In this document: one piece after another, positions 31,742 to 46,259 of the stretch
Layout: each line of letters begins with the position of its first letter
How positions within the stretch are numbered: the first letter of the stretch is position 1
Assembly: GCF_040183065.1 (NCBI RefSeq)
Contig: NC_091130.1
Span: 124,033,914 to 124,097,913, forward strand
From: Periplaneta americana
Lineage: Eukaryota > Arthropoda > Insecta > Blattodea > Blattidae
Length of the DNA: 64,000 nucleotides
Reading direction: 5' to 3'
Made by a program: the position numbers and the translations under genes
The notes under the pieces: generated by a model
What the model was told of the DNA's origin: nothing
What the model saw: only the letters and a program-made list of their open reading frames with translations
Databases searched by the model: none

Positions 31742-33157
31742 CACACTCTTTATTAATTTCCTATTTTTATATAAATTCCATATGTTATTGCATTCTTCCA
31801 CTCCTTCGCAACATCGTCAATGTTATTTAAAAAAAGTGTATGAGAATTGACATAATTGGCGCGGTATATTAAAATTTCTCTCCCAGGAAAATGTCTGATA
31901 TTTAGGAGTATTATTTCTTACAATAACGTGAAAGGACATGGTAGTTTATATTAAATTACAGAGTCCAATGTAGTTGACAATATGGTGATGAAGCTGTAGT
32001 ACAATCACGTCAACTGATCCCAGTAGCCGCAAGCGCGCGCTTTAGGGCTCAGAAGAGACTGAGAACTTTACAGCGGAAAGGAAAGAGACAGACGAAAGAG
32101 GTAGTATATGCCGCTTGGTCGAGCTGTATACAGGGATGGCCAGCACTGATTCTAATGATAAAGGGAAGAGAACTTATTAAAACTGTATCCATGTTAATTT
32201 TTAGATTTGTCTGAGAAGTGTACATGCATTATAAGAATGTAAGTTTTAATTTAATGCTCATTTTTCACATTTTGCTTTTTTATTCAAAAGGAATATTTTC
32301 CCAATTTTCTTTACAGAAAAGTGAAATTTTCAGATATGTTTATTTAATAGCCTTGAAGTGACTGAAACAATTTTTCCGTAAATCTAATGTATCGTAAATA
32401 GGCCTATCTAATACTGAAGATAGTGTATTGAAAATTTTGAAAATATTCGCATGGAAAATGTTTGCAAGGAAATGAATTAACAAAGCAACTGATGTTACAT
32501 CATAAATAAAAGATATGTGTCTGTGTGTTGTAAAAACGTCAGCCATATAGCTTCAGCAGAATTCGAGAAAATAATTTAATATTCTGATGATAGGAAGTTG
32601 CTCACGAATATCACCTTAAAATCATAATACGATAAGACTTTTTTATGTAATAGGCCTATTAGTTACAGTTATACCTAGGTAACTTTGCTTTGTATTATAA
32701 TATTGTTTTCATTAGTTTATTGATTATTTCTTTTATAAGGCTAAAGATGGGATCAATATCAATTGAAACTTATACCATACTCAAACTCTTTCTTTGGGAT
32801 AACTCATTTATTCACTTAGTACAGTATTGTAAGTTGTACTACTATGGAATTTATGTAAATATTTCTTTTTAACTCTTTCTTATGTTATTAACGTTAAAAC
32901 ACAACTGCAGTATTAAGAAATTGATGCTAGTACTGTTGTTTTACAAACAACATAGATAATATCAAACAGAAAGAAGCCATATAAAAATAACGACATAAAA
33001 TTTCACGTTCCGTTTGAAGTTTGTGCACCACTCTTTTCTTAATCCAACAGGCTGCTTATTCATATGTACTATCCTTCCTCCTTCCATACCTTGCGCTTAA
33101 TGCCCGCGCACTACGTGAAGGTCAAAAAAATGCGTTTGCTTTGACATCACTGCTCTA
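31742..33157. other. no gene seen
   Basis: AT-rich, with one GC-richer island near 31985-32150. No domain, RNA or repeat family recognised. Confidence 0.45.
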
Positions 33158-33752
33158 CTGGGTGTTCATTTCGAAGTGTGTCATGACGTCACTGTTGTTG
33201 GGTCACCGATTTGAAGCGAGTTTCAGCTTATATGTTAGAGAAGTTGCCTATTATTTAAGGCGTTCTTCAATCTGAACTTGAGAACGTGTACGGTATAACT
33301 TGAACGTCGTAGCAACAGATGGCGGTCTGTACGGTCTGTGTGCTACCATAACCTCTTTCGAACTGTGTTTTGCGCCGGCAAGTCGTACGCAGGGTATTTG
33401 TTATCATCGGTTACGTACGGTAACATTCCACAACACAAATCAAATGCTCCGTGTCCATGTTGACCGTCGAAGTTAATGTCAACAAATACGTAATTAATCG
33501 TCTTAACCCTCTCCCCACATCCCGACAGTACGTATTTCCAAACAGTTCACATTCCTGCCACTACCGGCGTTAACGTTAACGTACGTATCGGTACGTACTC
33601 TTCAGAATGAACGCCGTACTTGCTAGGCAACTTCTCTGCCTCTTAGGTTATACACCTCTGCGGAAGTGTAGGAAGATTGAATTCTCTAGGCTCATCAGCT
33701 AGCCACATGACGGCATACAGCGAGCCATGACACATTTGAACTGAACACCCAG
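33158..33752. mobile_element. 595-bp MITE, family 2, copy 2
   Basis: Same inverted ends CTGGGTGTTCA / TGAACACCCAG, same length and nearly the same sequence as 21935-22529, with TA at 33156-33157 and 33753-33754. Small compensating indels between the copies (for example an extra CCGGC in this one and a missing AGCTG) happen to leave the length equal. Confidence 0.88.
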
Positions 33753-33754
33753 TA

Positions 33755-34399
33755 GTATAATGGATATACACTTTTTTCTCTTACACAGTTTTATGTTAAA
33801 ATAGCTATTAAACATGAAGCGAGCGTCGTAAAATAAGCCAATAAAAATTCAACCCGATTTAAAGAAGCTAACTTCGGATACAACATTCATAATAATAACC
33901 TCAGAAGGCACAGAGAATAACGATGGAATTTGAAGGGCGATTATTCAGAACCTTAGCATTATTTCCTGCTTGAGTAAAGTGGGTCGCAAATTGTAGATTT
34001 ACGGAACGTAAAAGTATTCTGTCCCCTTCACAACACTCAGGCAAAAACTCGTCGGCCAATTCTCTCTCAGTTTAATTTTGAAACAGCATAACCTCTGCTA
34101 CTGAAAGAGTAGCTAAATAAAATATTTCCTCCTCTACTGAATTATGAACGCAGCATTAACACTGCGTGAGGTGCGGATTGTGTGTGGAGCATGAACATCT
34201 GTCCATTGCCAATACTTTGCGATGTCCACGTTGTCACAGACTACGTAAGTCCGCCGTCGTGTACACTATACGTCACAATAATCCTACAGCAAGTCTAGCT
34301 GGTATGCCAGACGTCTGAAAATAGAGATCAGAGTGAACAAAATTAGGGATATGCAAAACCCTTTGTGGATGTAGTAGAGATATGTAGATGGCTGATAAA
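33755..34399. other. no gene seen
   Basis: A short GAGCGTCGTAAAATAAGCCA near 33819 resembles the 3' tail of the SINE at 61742-61980. Otherwise featureless. Confidence 0.4.
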
Positions 34400-35315
34400 C
34401 AGGCTTCGAGACTTTGGACCCGATAAAATAAGTTTACTGTCCATGCACTATAGGTTGTTGACTCGCTGCAGGTAGATAGAGATGTATTGAGGTAACAACG
34501 TTGCTATTTAGAGTAGAGTACTGTAGTATGGGGAAACACACATATGTACATTCTGAAAGTAAATATACATTGTACAATGACAATGTCAAAAGAATGTGAA
34601 AAGCATTTATTCTCCTGTCTTTTATAAGAATTTCTGTTTAATTATACACAGTGTTAATGGTGGAAATAAGCATGTAGCAATTTTAATTTATTCATTTATC
34701 CTATTGGTCATCTTTAGGAAGTGCAGTTACAGTACCGAATTGAAATGTACTACAAGATACATTCTCAGTGTCTCAAACGTAAATCATTTTCGGTTATCTG
34801 CCAAAGTTTGTACTGTGGAAAGCTGTGCTCTACGTCGCATGACGTGATAGGAGCAAAACGAAGAAACCTAACATCATTGCAATCTCTAAGAGACAGTCCT
34901 TTATTCTCGGGTGACTCTATGTCCACTAATTTGATGTTTATATTACACAATGTTCCATATGCGTTATTTTTACATAACATTGATTTCCATTTCTATTTTA
35001 TACGTTCAGTAACTGGTGTACTTGATGTCTCATTAATTCTCTGCATCATTTTCTTAATTAATTTGAGGGCTTCCGGTATCTCTTGCTCTGACTTTTCTAG
35101 CCGTGTAATAGTTTCAGACACAGTTTGAAAATAGGTTTGTATGAAAACCAAATTATTATTCAGAACCTTCAAATCTAGAGCGTTCTCCTTTGCGTATTTG
35201 TTGGCATTCATTCTACAGTACCCCCAGCCACTGTACGCTTTACCACTATACTCAGTACGCCGTTATGCGGGTTTCCCACTGAACTGCTCTATCGGGTCCG
35301 AAGTCTAGAAGCCTG
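34400..35315 (-). mobile_element. internally deleted hAT element
   Basis: Ends CAGGCTTCGAGACTTTGGAC and, inverted from the right, CAGGCTTCTAGACTTCGGAC, both continuing CCGATA (24 of 26 match). An exact 8-bp duplication CTGATAAA lies at 34392-34399 and 35316-35323. It encodes a decayed hAT C-terminal region on the minus strand. The TIR sequence differs from that of the intact hAT at 38052, though the proteins are related. Confidence 0.9.
34765..35211 (-). pseudogene. hAT transposase C-terminal remnant
   Basis: Minus strand: YFQTVSETITRLEKSEQEIP, then after a stop KNNAYGTLCNINIKL and FAPITSCDVEHSFPQYK. This parallels the end of the intact transposase at 38526-40010 ([16 protein letters not shown]), including the Glu of the catalytic triad. 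The N-terminal BED finger and both Asp boxes are absent. Confidence 0.8.
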
Positions 35316-35342
35316 CTGATAAACAAGTAGGTACATGATTGT

Positions 35343-35350
35343 ATTATTAC

Positions 35351-35383
<33 letters not shown>

Positions 35384-35393
35384 TACTACTGCT
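35343..35393. repeat. (ATT)n microsatellite
   Basis: About 50 bp of ATT/ACT trinucleotides grading into CTGCTACTG repeats. Confidence 0.9.
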
Positions 35394-35671
35394 ACTGCCC
35401 CTGCCGCTACTGCTGCTACTGCTACCGTGTATTTTCTCGAATAACCCGCGCTCTCTAATAAGCCGTGTACCCCAGTTTTGAAAGGAAAAGAAATTAAAAC
35501 AAACATAAATTACAAAAATAAAACTTTCAAAAATGTATTCACGTCAAATTAAAAACCAATACAAATTTAGTTCAGTTAACAGAAATAAATAAATTGAGAC
35601 GAATAAGCCGTTCATCTGTTTTTTACCTATATATTTCGGAAAATAATATGCGGTATATTGGATAAAATTCG

Positions 35672-35673
<2 letters not shown>
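35394..35673. other. no gene seen
   Basis: AT-rich spacer between two ATT microsatellites. Confidence 0.4.
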
Positions 35674-35723
<50 letters not shown>

Positions 35724-36010
35724 TTCATTCATAGATTTCTGTACAAGGGCAGGTCTTTCACTGCAAACCCAGCATTCTCCAATATTTTCTACTTTCTGCC
35801 CTTCCTCTTTGTCTCTGCATAATTATGATCCATATATCTTAATGTCTTCTATAAACTGATATCTTATTCTGCCCCAAACTCTACTTCCGTTCACCATTGC
35901 TACCAGTACATCCTGTAGTAAAGAATTTCTTCCCAGTCAGTGACACAACCAATTCCTTTTTCTCTTCCTGATCAGTTTCATCCGGAATCTTTTACCGTGG
36001 GAAGACTCAT
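35674..36010 (-). pseudogene. LINE 3' end with ATT microsatellite
   Basis: An (ATT)n run (35674-35720), then TTCATTCATTCAT, the LINE tail. On the minus strand the protein end reads RYQFIEDIKIYGS, matching DDIKIYGSYEEAKRKAENRK at 60500-60580, followed by the same GCAGTGAAAGACCTGCCCTT 3' UTR. Several stops; only the last part of the LINE. Confidence 0.75.
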
Positions 36011-36254
36011 CATGCCATGTTTCGAGTTTTCTTTTTGGGAAAGATAAATACCGTAGCTTTCGTTGCTTTCCGCATAGAACTCTCCTTTTCGCACCTTAAA
36101 AGATCCCAAGGAGCCCCAGCGTAAAGGTGAGGGAAGTGGATTTGACTAATTAGGCGCTACGGACTTCACCGAAATTCACAGCAACAGTTACATATCAGTT
36201 CTATCAGAGTTTTTGACCCGGTCAGAGCCCGAGAAATCCCAATTAGCCTTTACC

Positions 36255-36256
<2 letters not shown>

Positions 36257-36342
<86 letters not shown>
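36257..36342. repeat. (TTA)n microsatellite
   Basis: 28 to 29 uninterrupted TTA/ATT triplets; in one frame this yields a spurious poly-Tyr peptide. Confidence 0.97.
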
Positions 36343-36344
<2 letters not shown>

Positions 36345-36615
36345 CGGACCGGAGAACGCAAATTCGATTATGCGCAATGTTCAAAACATACAGAGGTAAG
36401 CCTGCCTGGAGAGAAATAAAAAATAGGTTGCAGCCGCCAAATTACTCTTCAAGGAATGACCACTCATATAAATTGAGGGAAAGAAGACAGAGGACGGACA
36501 CTGGAAAGTTTTCTTTTCTCAATCGTACTATAAGGGACTAGAATGCTTTACCTGCAGACTTACTAAAGGCTTTACCAATAACCAAAAATTTATTTTGTGC
36601 GAGATCGTACGTATT
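36343..36615 (+). pseudogene. LINE C-terminal remnant
   Basis: Reads AMFKTYRGKPAWREIKNRLQ, then LRERRQRTDTGKFSFLNRTI and WNALPADLLKALP. This is the end of a LINE protein in which a final structured block (GKFSFxNRTIxxWNxLP) closes the frame. Related to the minus-strand remnant in 51061-51794. Confidence 0.75.
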
Positions 36616-37184
36616 TGCTTGCTTTCCGCACAAAAACCAATACGCGGTAAGTGTGAAATACCACATTCAGTATTCCCAACGTAACACACATAACAATTTC
36701 CCTATTCTTACCGCTTAAGGGTCATATTCATTTTACTGCTTTAGACTTGTAACATATTATTTTTAAAGACGTTCAATATAGTAACAATTATAAATTGGAA
36801 ACTTATCACTGCAATTTCACCTAAACTGCACTGTTAATTATTGTTTTTAAATATTTGCAAAAATTAAGTAAACTCTACAACACCACAAAAGTTACTGCAT
36901 TTGTAATGCAAGTAACATTAAGGAAGCCGTGAAAAAATCAACAAGATTCCAGACTCATCATAGACTGGGGGAAAAAAAAAGACAGACGTATATCACGGCC
37001 TGCTGGAGTATAGTAAACACAGAAAACATTTTATAGGAACAATGTTGAAGATAGATATATTTGTTTTCCAAAGTTGCCGTCATTGAACAGAAACCAAGAT
37101 GGAGATTTCATTGCAACTAATTAGAAATTCCTCTTTCAGGTATATAATAAACGAACTTCGCACAAAATACAGTAATGTACGATA
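36616..37184. other. no gene seen
   Basis: AT-rich sequence without recognisable features. Confidence 0.4.
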
Positions 37185-37292
37185 CACGAGCGGTATGTTT
37201 GTTTTCATGTTCTCGGAAATTAAAAAAGCTCAACTACGTTTCACTTTTTCAATCTTTTCCTCGAACATGAAAATGTCAACATACCGCTCTTG
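37185..37292. mobile_element. 108-bp foldback MITE
   Basis: Ends CACGAGCGGTATGTT and AACATACCGCTCTTG with TA outside both (37183-37184, 37293-37294). The arms continue TTTTCATGTTC and GAACATGAAAA, so the whole element folds into one hairpin with a loop of about 15 nt (CTCAACTACGTTTCA). Confidence 0.82.
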
Positions 37293-37632
37293 TAACGCAT
37301 ATTACTATAAAAATAAGCTTAAGGACTTTACTAATAGACGGTAGTATATTGTACACACTACTTAAAGGGTGTAATTGATATTTTGTTATTTGAAGTGTTC
37401 TATCATTGAGGAAGTGTGTTGTGTCAGTGAAGTCTATTGTGTAAGTGAAGTGTGTTGGTGTCAGTGAAGTGGCTGTGCAAAGTATTTGAACAGTGAAATT
37501 GTTAGAAGTGTTAGTGGAATCAGGTACAATCAATACAGTGAGTGAGTTGACAGCGAAAGTGTCGAAAGGTACTTGTGCAGGTATGACTTTAAATGTTATT
37601 TTAAGTGACCATGGTTCATTTAATTTAGGATG

Positions 37633-37633
<1 letters not shown>
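37293..37633. other. no gene; GTCAGTGAAGT-rich lead-in to the satellite
   Basis: A G/T-rich strand with several GTCAGTGAAGTG-like copies, similar in style to 29898-30070. It runs directly into the first satellite unit and may be the progenitor sequence next to which the array expanded. Confidence 0.4.
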
Positions 37634-37667
<34 letters not shown>

Positions 37668-37782
37668 CATTAATTATTGTTTTCATTAGTTGTGTTTATT
37701 ATTAATTCTCATTATTGAGTGTCATTAGTTACCGCTGCACCGGGTATAATACCCATTTGCAGTGTGAATAAATGCACATACA

Positions 37783-37830
<48 letters not shown>

Positions 37831-37945
37831 CATTAATTATTGTTTTTATTAGTTGTGTTTATTATTAATTCTCATTATTGAGTGTCATTAGTTACCGCTG
37901 CACCGGGTATAATACCCATTTGCAGTGTGAATAAATGCACATACA

Positions 37946-37990
<45 letters not shown>

Positions 37991-38051
37991 CATTAATTAT
38001 TGTTTTTATTAGTTGTGTTTATTATTAATTCTCATTATTGAGTGTCATTAG

Positions 38052-40247
<2,196 letters not shown>

Positions 40248-40309
40248 GTCATTAGTTACCGCTGCACCGGGTATAATACCCATTTGCAGTGTGAATAAAT
40301 GCACATATA

Positions 40310-40354
<45 letters not shown>

Positions 40355-40593
40355 CAATTATTGTTTTTATTAGTTGTGTTTATTATTAATTCTCATTATT
40401 GAGTGTCATTAGTTACCGCTGCACCGGGTATAATACCCATTTGCATTGTGAATAAATGCACATACACATTATTATTATCATTAATTATTGTTTTCATTAG
40501 TTGTGTTTATTATTAATTCTCATTATTGAGTGTCATTAGTTACCGCTGCACCGGGTATAATACCCATTTGCAGTGTGAATAAATGCACATATA

Positions 40594-40643
<50 letters not shown>

Positions 40644-40889
40644 TTTATTAGTTGTGTTTATTATTAATTCTCATTATTGAGTGTCATTAGTTACCGCTGC
40701 ACCGGGTATAATACCCATTTGCATTGTGAATAAATGCACATACACATTATTATTATTATTATTATTATTATTATCATTAATTATTGTTTTTATTAGTTGT
40801 GTTTATTATTAATTCTCATTATTGAGTGTCATTAGTTACCGCTGCACCGGGTATAATACCCATTTGCAGTGTGAATAAATGCACATATA

Positions 40890-40936
<47 letters not shown>

Positions 40937-41037
40937 TTTATTAGTTGTGTTTATTATTAATTCTCATTATTGAGTGTCATTAGTTACCGCTGCACCGGGT
41001 ATAATACCCATTTGCAGTGTGAATAAATGCACATATA

Positions 41038-41087
<50 letters not shown>

Positions 41088-41188
41088 TTTATTAGTTGTG
41101 TTTATTATTAATTCTCATTATTGAGTGTCATTAGTTACCGCTGCACCGGGTATAATACCCATTTGCAGTGTGAATAAATGCACATATA

Positions 41189-41238
<50 letters not shown>

Positions 41239-41339
41239 TTTATTAGTTGTGTTTATTATTAATTCTCATTATTGAGTGTCATTAGTTACCGCTGCACCGG
41301 GTATAATACCCATTTGCATTGTGAATAAATGCACATACA

Positions 41340-41384
<45 letters not shown>

Positions 41385-41499
41385 CATTAATTATTGTTTT
41401 TATTAGTTGTGTTTATTATTAATTCTCATTATTGAGTGTCATTAGTTACCGCTGCACCGGGTATAATACCCATTTGCAGTGTGAATAAATGCACATACA

Positions 41500-41541
<42 letters not shown>

Positions 41542-41656
41542 CATTAATTATTGTTTTTATTAGTTGTGTTTATTATTAATTCTCATTATTGAGTGTCATT
41601 AGTTACCGCTGCACCGGGTATAATACCCATTTGCATTGTGAATAAATGCACATACA

Positions 41657-41701
<45 letters not shown>

Positions 41702-41816
41702 CATTAATTATTGTTTTTATTAGTTGTGTTTATTATTAATTCTCATTATTGAGTGTCATTAGTTACCGCTGCACCGGGTATAATACCCATTTGCATTGTG
41801 AATAAATGCACATACA

Positions 41817-41866
<50 letters not shown>

Positions 41867-41967
41867 TTTATTAGTTGTGTTTATTATTAATTCTCATTAT
41901 TGAGTGTCATTAGTTACCGCTGCACCGGGTATAATACCCATTTGCAGTGTGAATAAATGCACATACA

Positions 41968-42009
<42 letters not shown>

Positions 42010-42124
42010 CATTAATTATTGTTTTTATTAGTTGTGTTTATTATTAATTCTCATTATTGAGTGTCATTAGTTACCGCTGCACCGGGTATAATACCCATTT
42101 GCAGTGTGAATAAATGCACATACA

Positions 42125-42192
<68 letters not shown>

Positions 42193-42195
<3 letters not shown>

Positions 42196-42861
42196 GACTT
42201 ATAACTTAAGGGCGTACGAACTTCTACAATAGAATGCTGTTTTCCTATTCACTCGAAACTTTGCTGCTAAAGAACAAATTGCTTGGGATTTTTTATCCTT
42301 AATGTTATGGAGAAATAACGCGTTACATTTTTTCACTTCAATTATTATGTCAATGTATATTAAGTAAATATATTATGTCGCTGATGGCAGCAAAAAGGAC
42401 AGAAGTCGAGGCGTCGCTAGGATACGCAGTTCGTTCCACCGCGCATGTAACAGAAACAGAGCGCAGAGTCTGTCCCTTTCTATCCAGGCGTGCGAGCATC
42501 GGCAGGGACCTTGCATTGCTTCCCTGGAACATTTCAGTTGGACTGTAGTGTCCGGGGTGAAAACACCCCCTATCGCGCGGTGCTCTCTATACGTATCCGC
42601 CCCTGACTCTTTAAATCTCAAACTACTTCAGGCACATGTGTACTGATGGAGACTTATAAAGTAGAAAACATTCTTGTAAACACTTTGGAATAAACCTGAA
42701 CACACTCGTTCGTTTTAAAATGGTAGAGATTGCTTATTGAATTGCGTAATAAAACCCACGTGGTTAGGGGTTAAAAGAGTGAGACAGATATACTCATCAA
42801 CAAGTCGTGGACTATATATTATTAGTTATTGCTTTGACGTTGATTAAATTAGTGTAGAGTT
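42193..42861. other. no gene seen
   Basis: Leaves the satellite abruptly after TAATGGACTT. A GC-richer patch (42375-42610) has 60-82-codon minus-strand frames with no motif. Confidence 0.4.
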
Positions 42862-43155
42862 ATGTTTGACGATTCAGTAATTATAACACGCGGATATTTC
42901 GATACTCCTGACAACGATAGATGGTTTGCACCAAGGGAAAAGCTGTAATATTTGAGATCAAGTGACTGGATAGAAGATACAACAGAAGGTGGAAATACTT
43001 AACTTTACGAAGATTTGGTGAGTAGACTTTAAGATAATGCATTTTATTTCACCATAGAGGAAGTTAAAAACATAAAATCATCGGACAATATTTTGAAGCG
43101 TCACTTATCAGTCAAGTAGGAACAATATGTTAGATCGTCTTTAAATGTATTTTAA
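42862..43155 (+). pseudogene. coding-like frame with in-frame TAA/TAG
   Basis: From ATG at 42862 one frame reads MFDDSVIITRGYFDTPDNDR, WFAPREKL, stop, YLRSSDWIEDTTEGGNT, stop, LYEDLVSRL, stop, DNAFYFTIEEVKNIKSSDNI, LKRHLSVK, stop, EQYVRSSLNVF. Composition is acidic and mixed, unlike the low-complexity frames around it. The four internal stops are TAA or TAG, each one C-to-T change from a Gln codon. The first TGA in frame is at 43177. I do not recognise the protein. It may be a decayed gene or element fragment, or chance. Confidence 0.25.
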
Positions 43156-43179
43156 TACTAACTTATCTTTCGTTAATGA

Positions 43180-46079
43180 TCGTGTTAAATATAATAGGTG
43201 TTAATGAATTATTTCAATATATGTCCCTGCCGTATGTATTTCTCTACATAAACTTTACAATTAATTAATTAATTATTATCAATGTACTTGTTAAAAAATT
43301 TGTCATATACCTTTAACATTAAAATACAAGTAAAATCACGTATTTATAAACACATTAATATCTTCTTATCATTAAATTGCATGACCCTCGAGTTTCTTTA
43401 ATTAACTTTCAACTCCCCCCTTACCTCCCTGATGACGTTATAAAATAGAGGGGCATTGTTTACATTTCATATCTCATTGCTTTATTTTTGTATCATTATA
43501 TCCATGCTTTCTATGACTTAGTATTCTCAATTTAAAATAAATTCATAGAATAAGGTACACTTTTCATATGTACTGTATGTATGTTTTAAAGTCATGTTCT
43601 TTACTTTCAAGAGGTCACTCTACTAAAAATTACAACTTTTTTCTTAATCATTTTTAACCAAATTTTAAGATCGTGTTTACTATATAAAGGACTAACAAAA
43701 TTCAAATTTTTAGTTCTCAAATGTTTCTGGCTTTTTATTTTTTTTTTATTTTGTTTTCTATGTTTCTTTTCAACATTTTCAAATCCAAGTTTTTAGTAGA
43801 ACAACTATATTTTTATACTTCTTTTTTTTTGGTTACATTCACAGGACGTAGAAAAACATTTCTATCCAATCTTTTTATGAAATTGATGTTTTGAAAATGT
43901 TATTTTTCTCTAATTCGTGAAAAAAGAGTAATAAAATAAACTAGAAGTCTTTCTTACAAGATAAAAACATGGAAACCTGCAACTGTCTCATAAATATTTG
44001 ATTAATGATTTCATCCATATTGATTAGGCTAATATTTGGCATAAAAAATGTTGGTGTTGAATAAAGAAAATAAACATACGGAAAGATGGATTTCAAAGTA
44101 TGATAAATATTGTAATACATATCTATTAAAGTTTTCCTCCGCTACATTCATCTAGTAACTTCAGGGAGTCAACTGTAAAACAAAAAGTTACTAGAATTGT
44201 AATCAGAAATTTGTAAAAAAGAATTCTATAATGGAAAATTAATTTTGACACCTCTTTAAATGCCACACCCCCTTACAGTCTTAATTAAAAAAAAAATAAT
44301 ATATTGAACTAAAACCATTGGAGTTACGAAAATATACATTCTAAAAAAGTGAAGACAATATAAATAATCTGGAAAAATTTCATGATTTTCAGTGGAGTTT
44401 CCCTGTAAGTCATGAAACATAAATCGAATGTCCTATATATACTGTAGAGCTACCTTTAAATTTACAAAATAAATAATAATGTAAAATGTTAATTATAAAT
44501 TAACTTTCAATTCGCATATACAATGTTATTGTATTAACGATTTTGAACGCTTCCTCAATATGTAATTAATTACTACATACTGGTATTATAAAATTCCTAT
44601 AGCCTATATCATTGCGCTTTTATGGAAGTTTAATTTTACAGTAATATAATTCAATAAAAAAGGTCTTTAACATATCAACTCTCCAATACATTACAAACAA
44701 CTTAAAAATCTGACACAGCTCCAAGCTATAGTTCTGTCTTGATACTTTCTTGCCTAAAATTAACCTTACTTCGTGTCGTTTGGAGCCCATATTTCTGTGC
44801 AATAAAAAGAAATGAACAATGAGAATGCTTCTTTTTATGGCGGGAAACTATCTTGCGTTGGCAAATGTTTTATGATACAAACTGGCGCCGTTTTCATATA
44901 TTACTGCAAGATTAGATACTGGAAATAAATTGTTACTGTTTTCAATTTATTTAACACGCTAATTTTACAGATAGGCTATTAAAGTAGTGATCACGCTTTT
45001 AAAATTTCATTGGAATAATATATCTACAAAATAAAAATAGGGGAGAAATAACATGTTAATTTTTTCTGTACAATCGTTGAATCACACGTAATTATGTTTA
45101 TTGTATTCATATTTTAAACGCATTAGCATAGCGTAATTGGATTATTGTTTTCAGCAGCCCAGAGCAATTTTCGGCTTTATTTTAAAATAGCACGTTCATT
45201 ATATTTAATTTTTATGCTATAGGAACGCGTAATATTCCGCTCAATTCAGTGAAACAGTTTTAATGTCTATTTTTAAATTGTCCCATATACGATATTAAAA
45301 TTTAACTTTATTTTCCTTTATAATTGTTACATTACCGGAACTGAACTCCGAGAATTGAAGATAAATTTCACATTTTCACACGTATTTTGTGTGAAAGTAG
45401 GATATCGAAGCGTACGTGACGGAAGGATATAAGAATCAACTGTACAGTAGTGACAAGAAAAACCGGACCGACTCTTGTAGCTGATACAAAAGAATCCTGT
45501 GGTATGTATTGTGGGAAACTGGGGTAATTTCAATATGGATAGTGAAGCCAGAGGTATGTACTGCTATTTAATGTAAAAATGCGCAGTTATCTTTGCCGAA
45601 TATAGGTAGAAATGTAATATTGATGCCAGATGAAAATAAAACTCTCAAAGTTTTTTCGTCTGTAAGTTTGAGGCACTGAAGGAAACAAAAGACGATAAGA
45701 CTCGAACAAATGCAATAAATTTCATTGTTACAATTAATTACACAAGATGGATGTGTTTTGTGACTAGCAAAATTGGAATCAGTGACTCTGAAATCAGCTA
45801 CAAGGGTCAGTCCGTTTTTTTGCCAGTACTGTACAAAAACGAAATTGATGCTATTGTGCATAATAATGGAAGTAGTAAATAGGTCTATAATAAATCTTCC
45901 AGTTCTACAATTAAGTTGCCTCGCGGTCGTGGTAAATACGGAGTTCTAACATTATAGTGAACGTCATTTTATGTTAATGTGATTGTACTGAAGTCACTAT
46001 TAAAGCAAAATTGAAAGCGGTATCTCCAACCATAAGACTAGATAATTACACTTAAAATTATTTCCTTAGAACCATTAAT
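43180..46079. other. no gene seen; AT-rich desert
   Basis: About 2.9 kb, very AT-rich, with only short random frames. The longest (45568-45861, minus) shows no domain. No inverted-repeat element or RNA that I could recognise. Confidence 0.5.
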
Positions 46080-46259
46080 ATTGATTTAGGAAATTGTCCT
46101 TTAATATTTACAAAATATTAACGTAATACTTCAGTAAATATTTACTTTAGCCGACAGTGCGTTTTCTCGGCTAAATTTATTTAGAATTACTGGATATATG
46201 GATAGGAGAATATGTATAAACTAGTCAAATTGAGCGGAAGGTAATAATAAATAACTCTT
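46080..46259. repeat. 180-bp direct repeat flanking a LINE, left copy
   Basis: ATTGATTTAGGAAATTGTCC...AATAACTCTT. It matches 47445-47622 over its whole length with about ten substitutions and one 2-nt indel by eye. The LINE fills exactly the space between the copies. Confidence 0.9.

Noticed and set aside
33021..33275. 84-codon plus-strand frame
   Set aside because: It crosses the left boundary of the 595-bp MITE, so it cannot be one ancestral coding unit.
36213..36419. Frame with a long poly-Tyr run
   Set aside because: Direct read-through of a TTA/ATT microsatellite; low complexity only. The poly-Asn frame on the minus strand at 37276-37686 has the same cause.
45568..45861. 97-codon minus-strand frame
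   Set aside because: No motif, no neighbours and an AT-rich setting; not distinguishable from chance.
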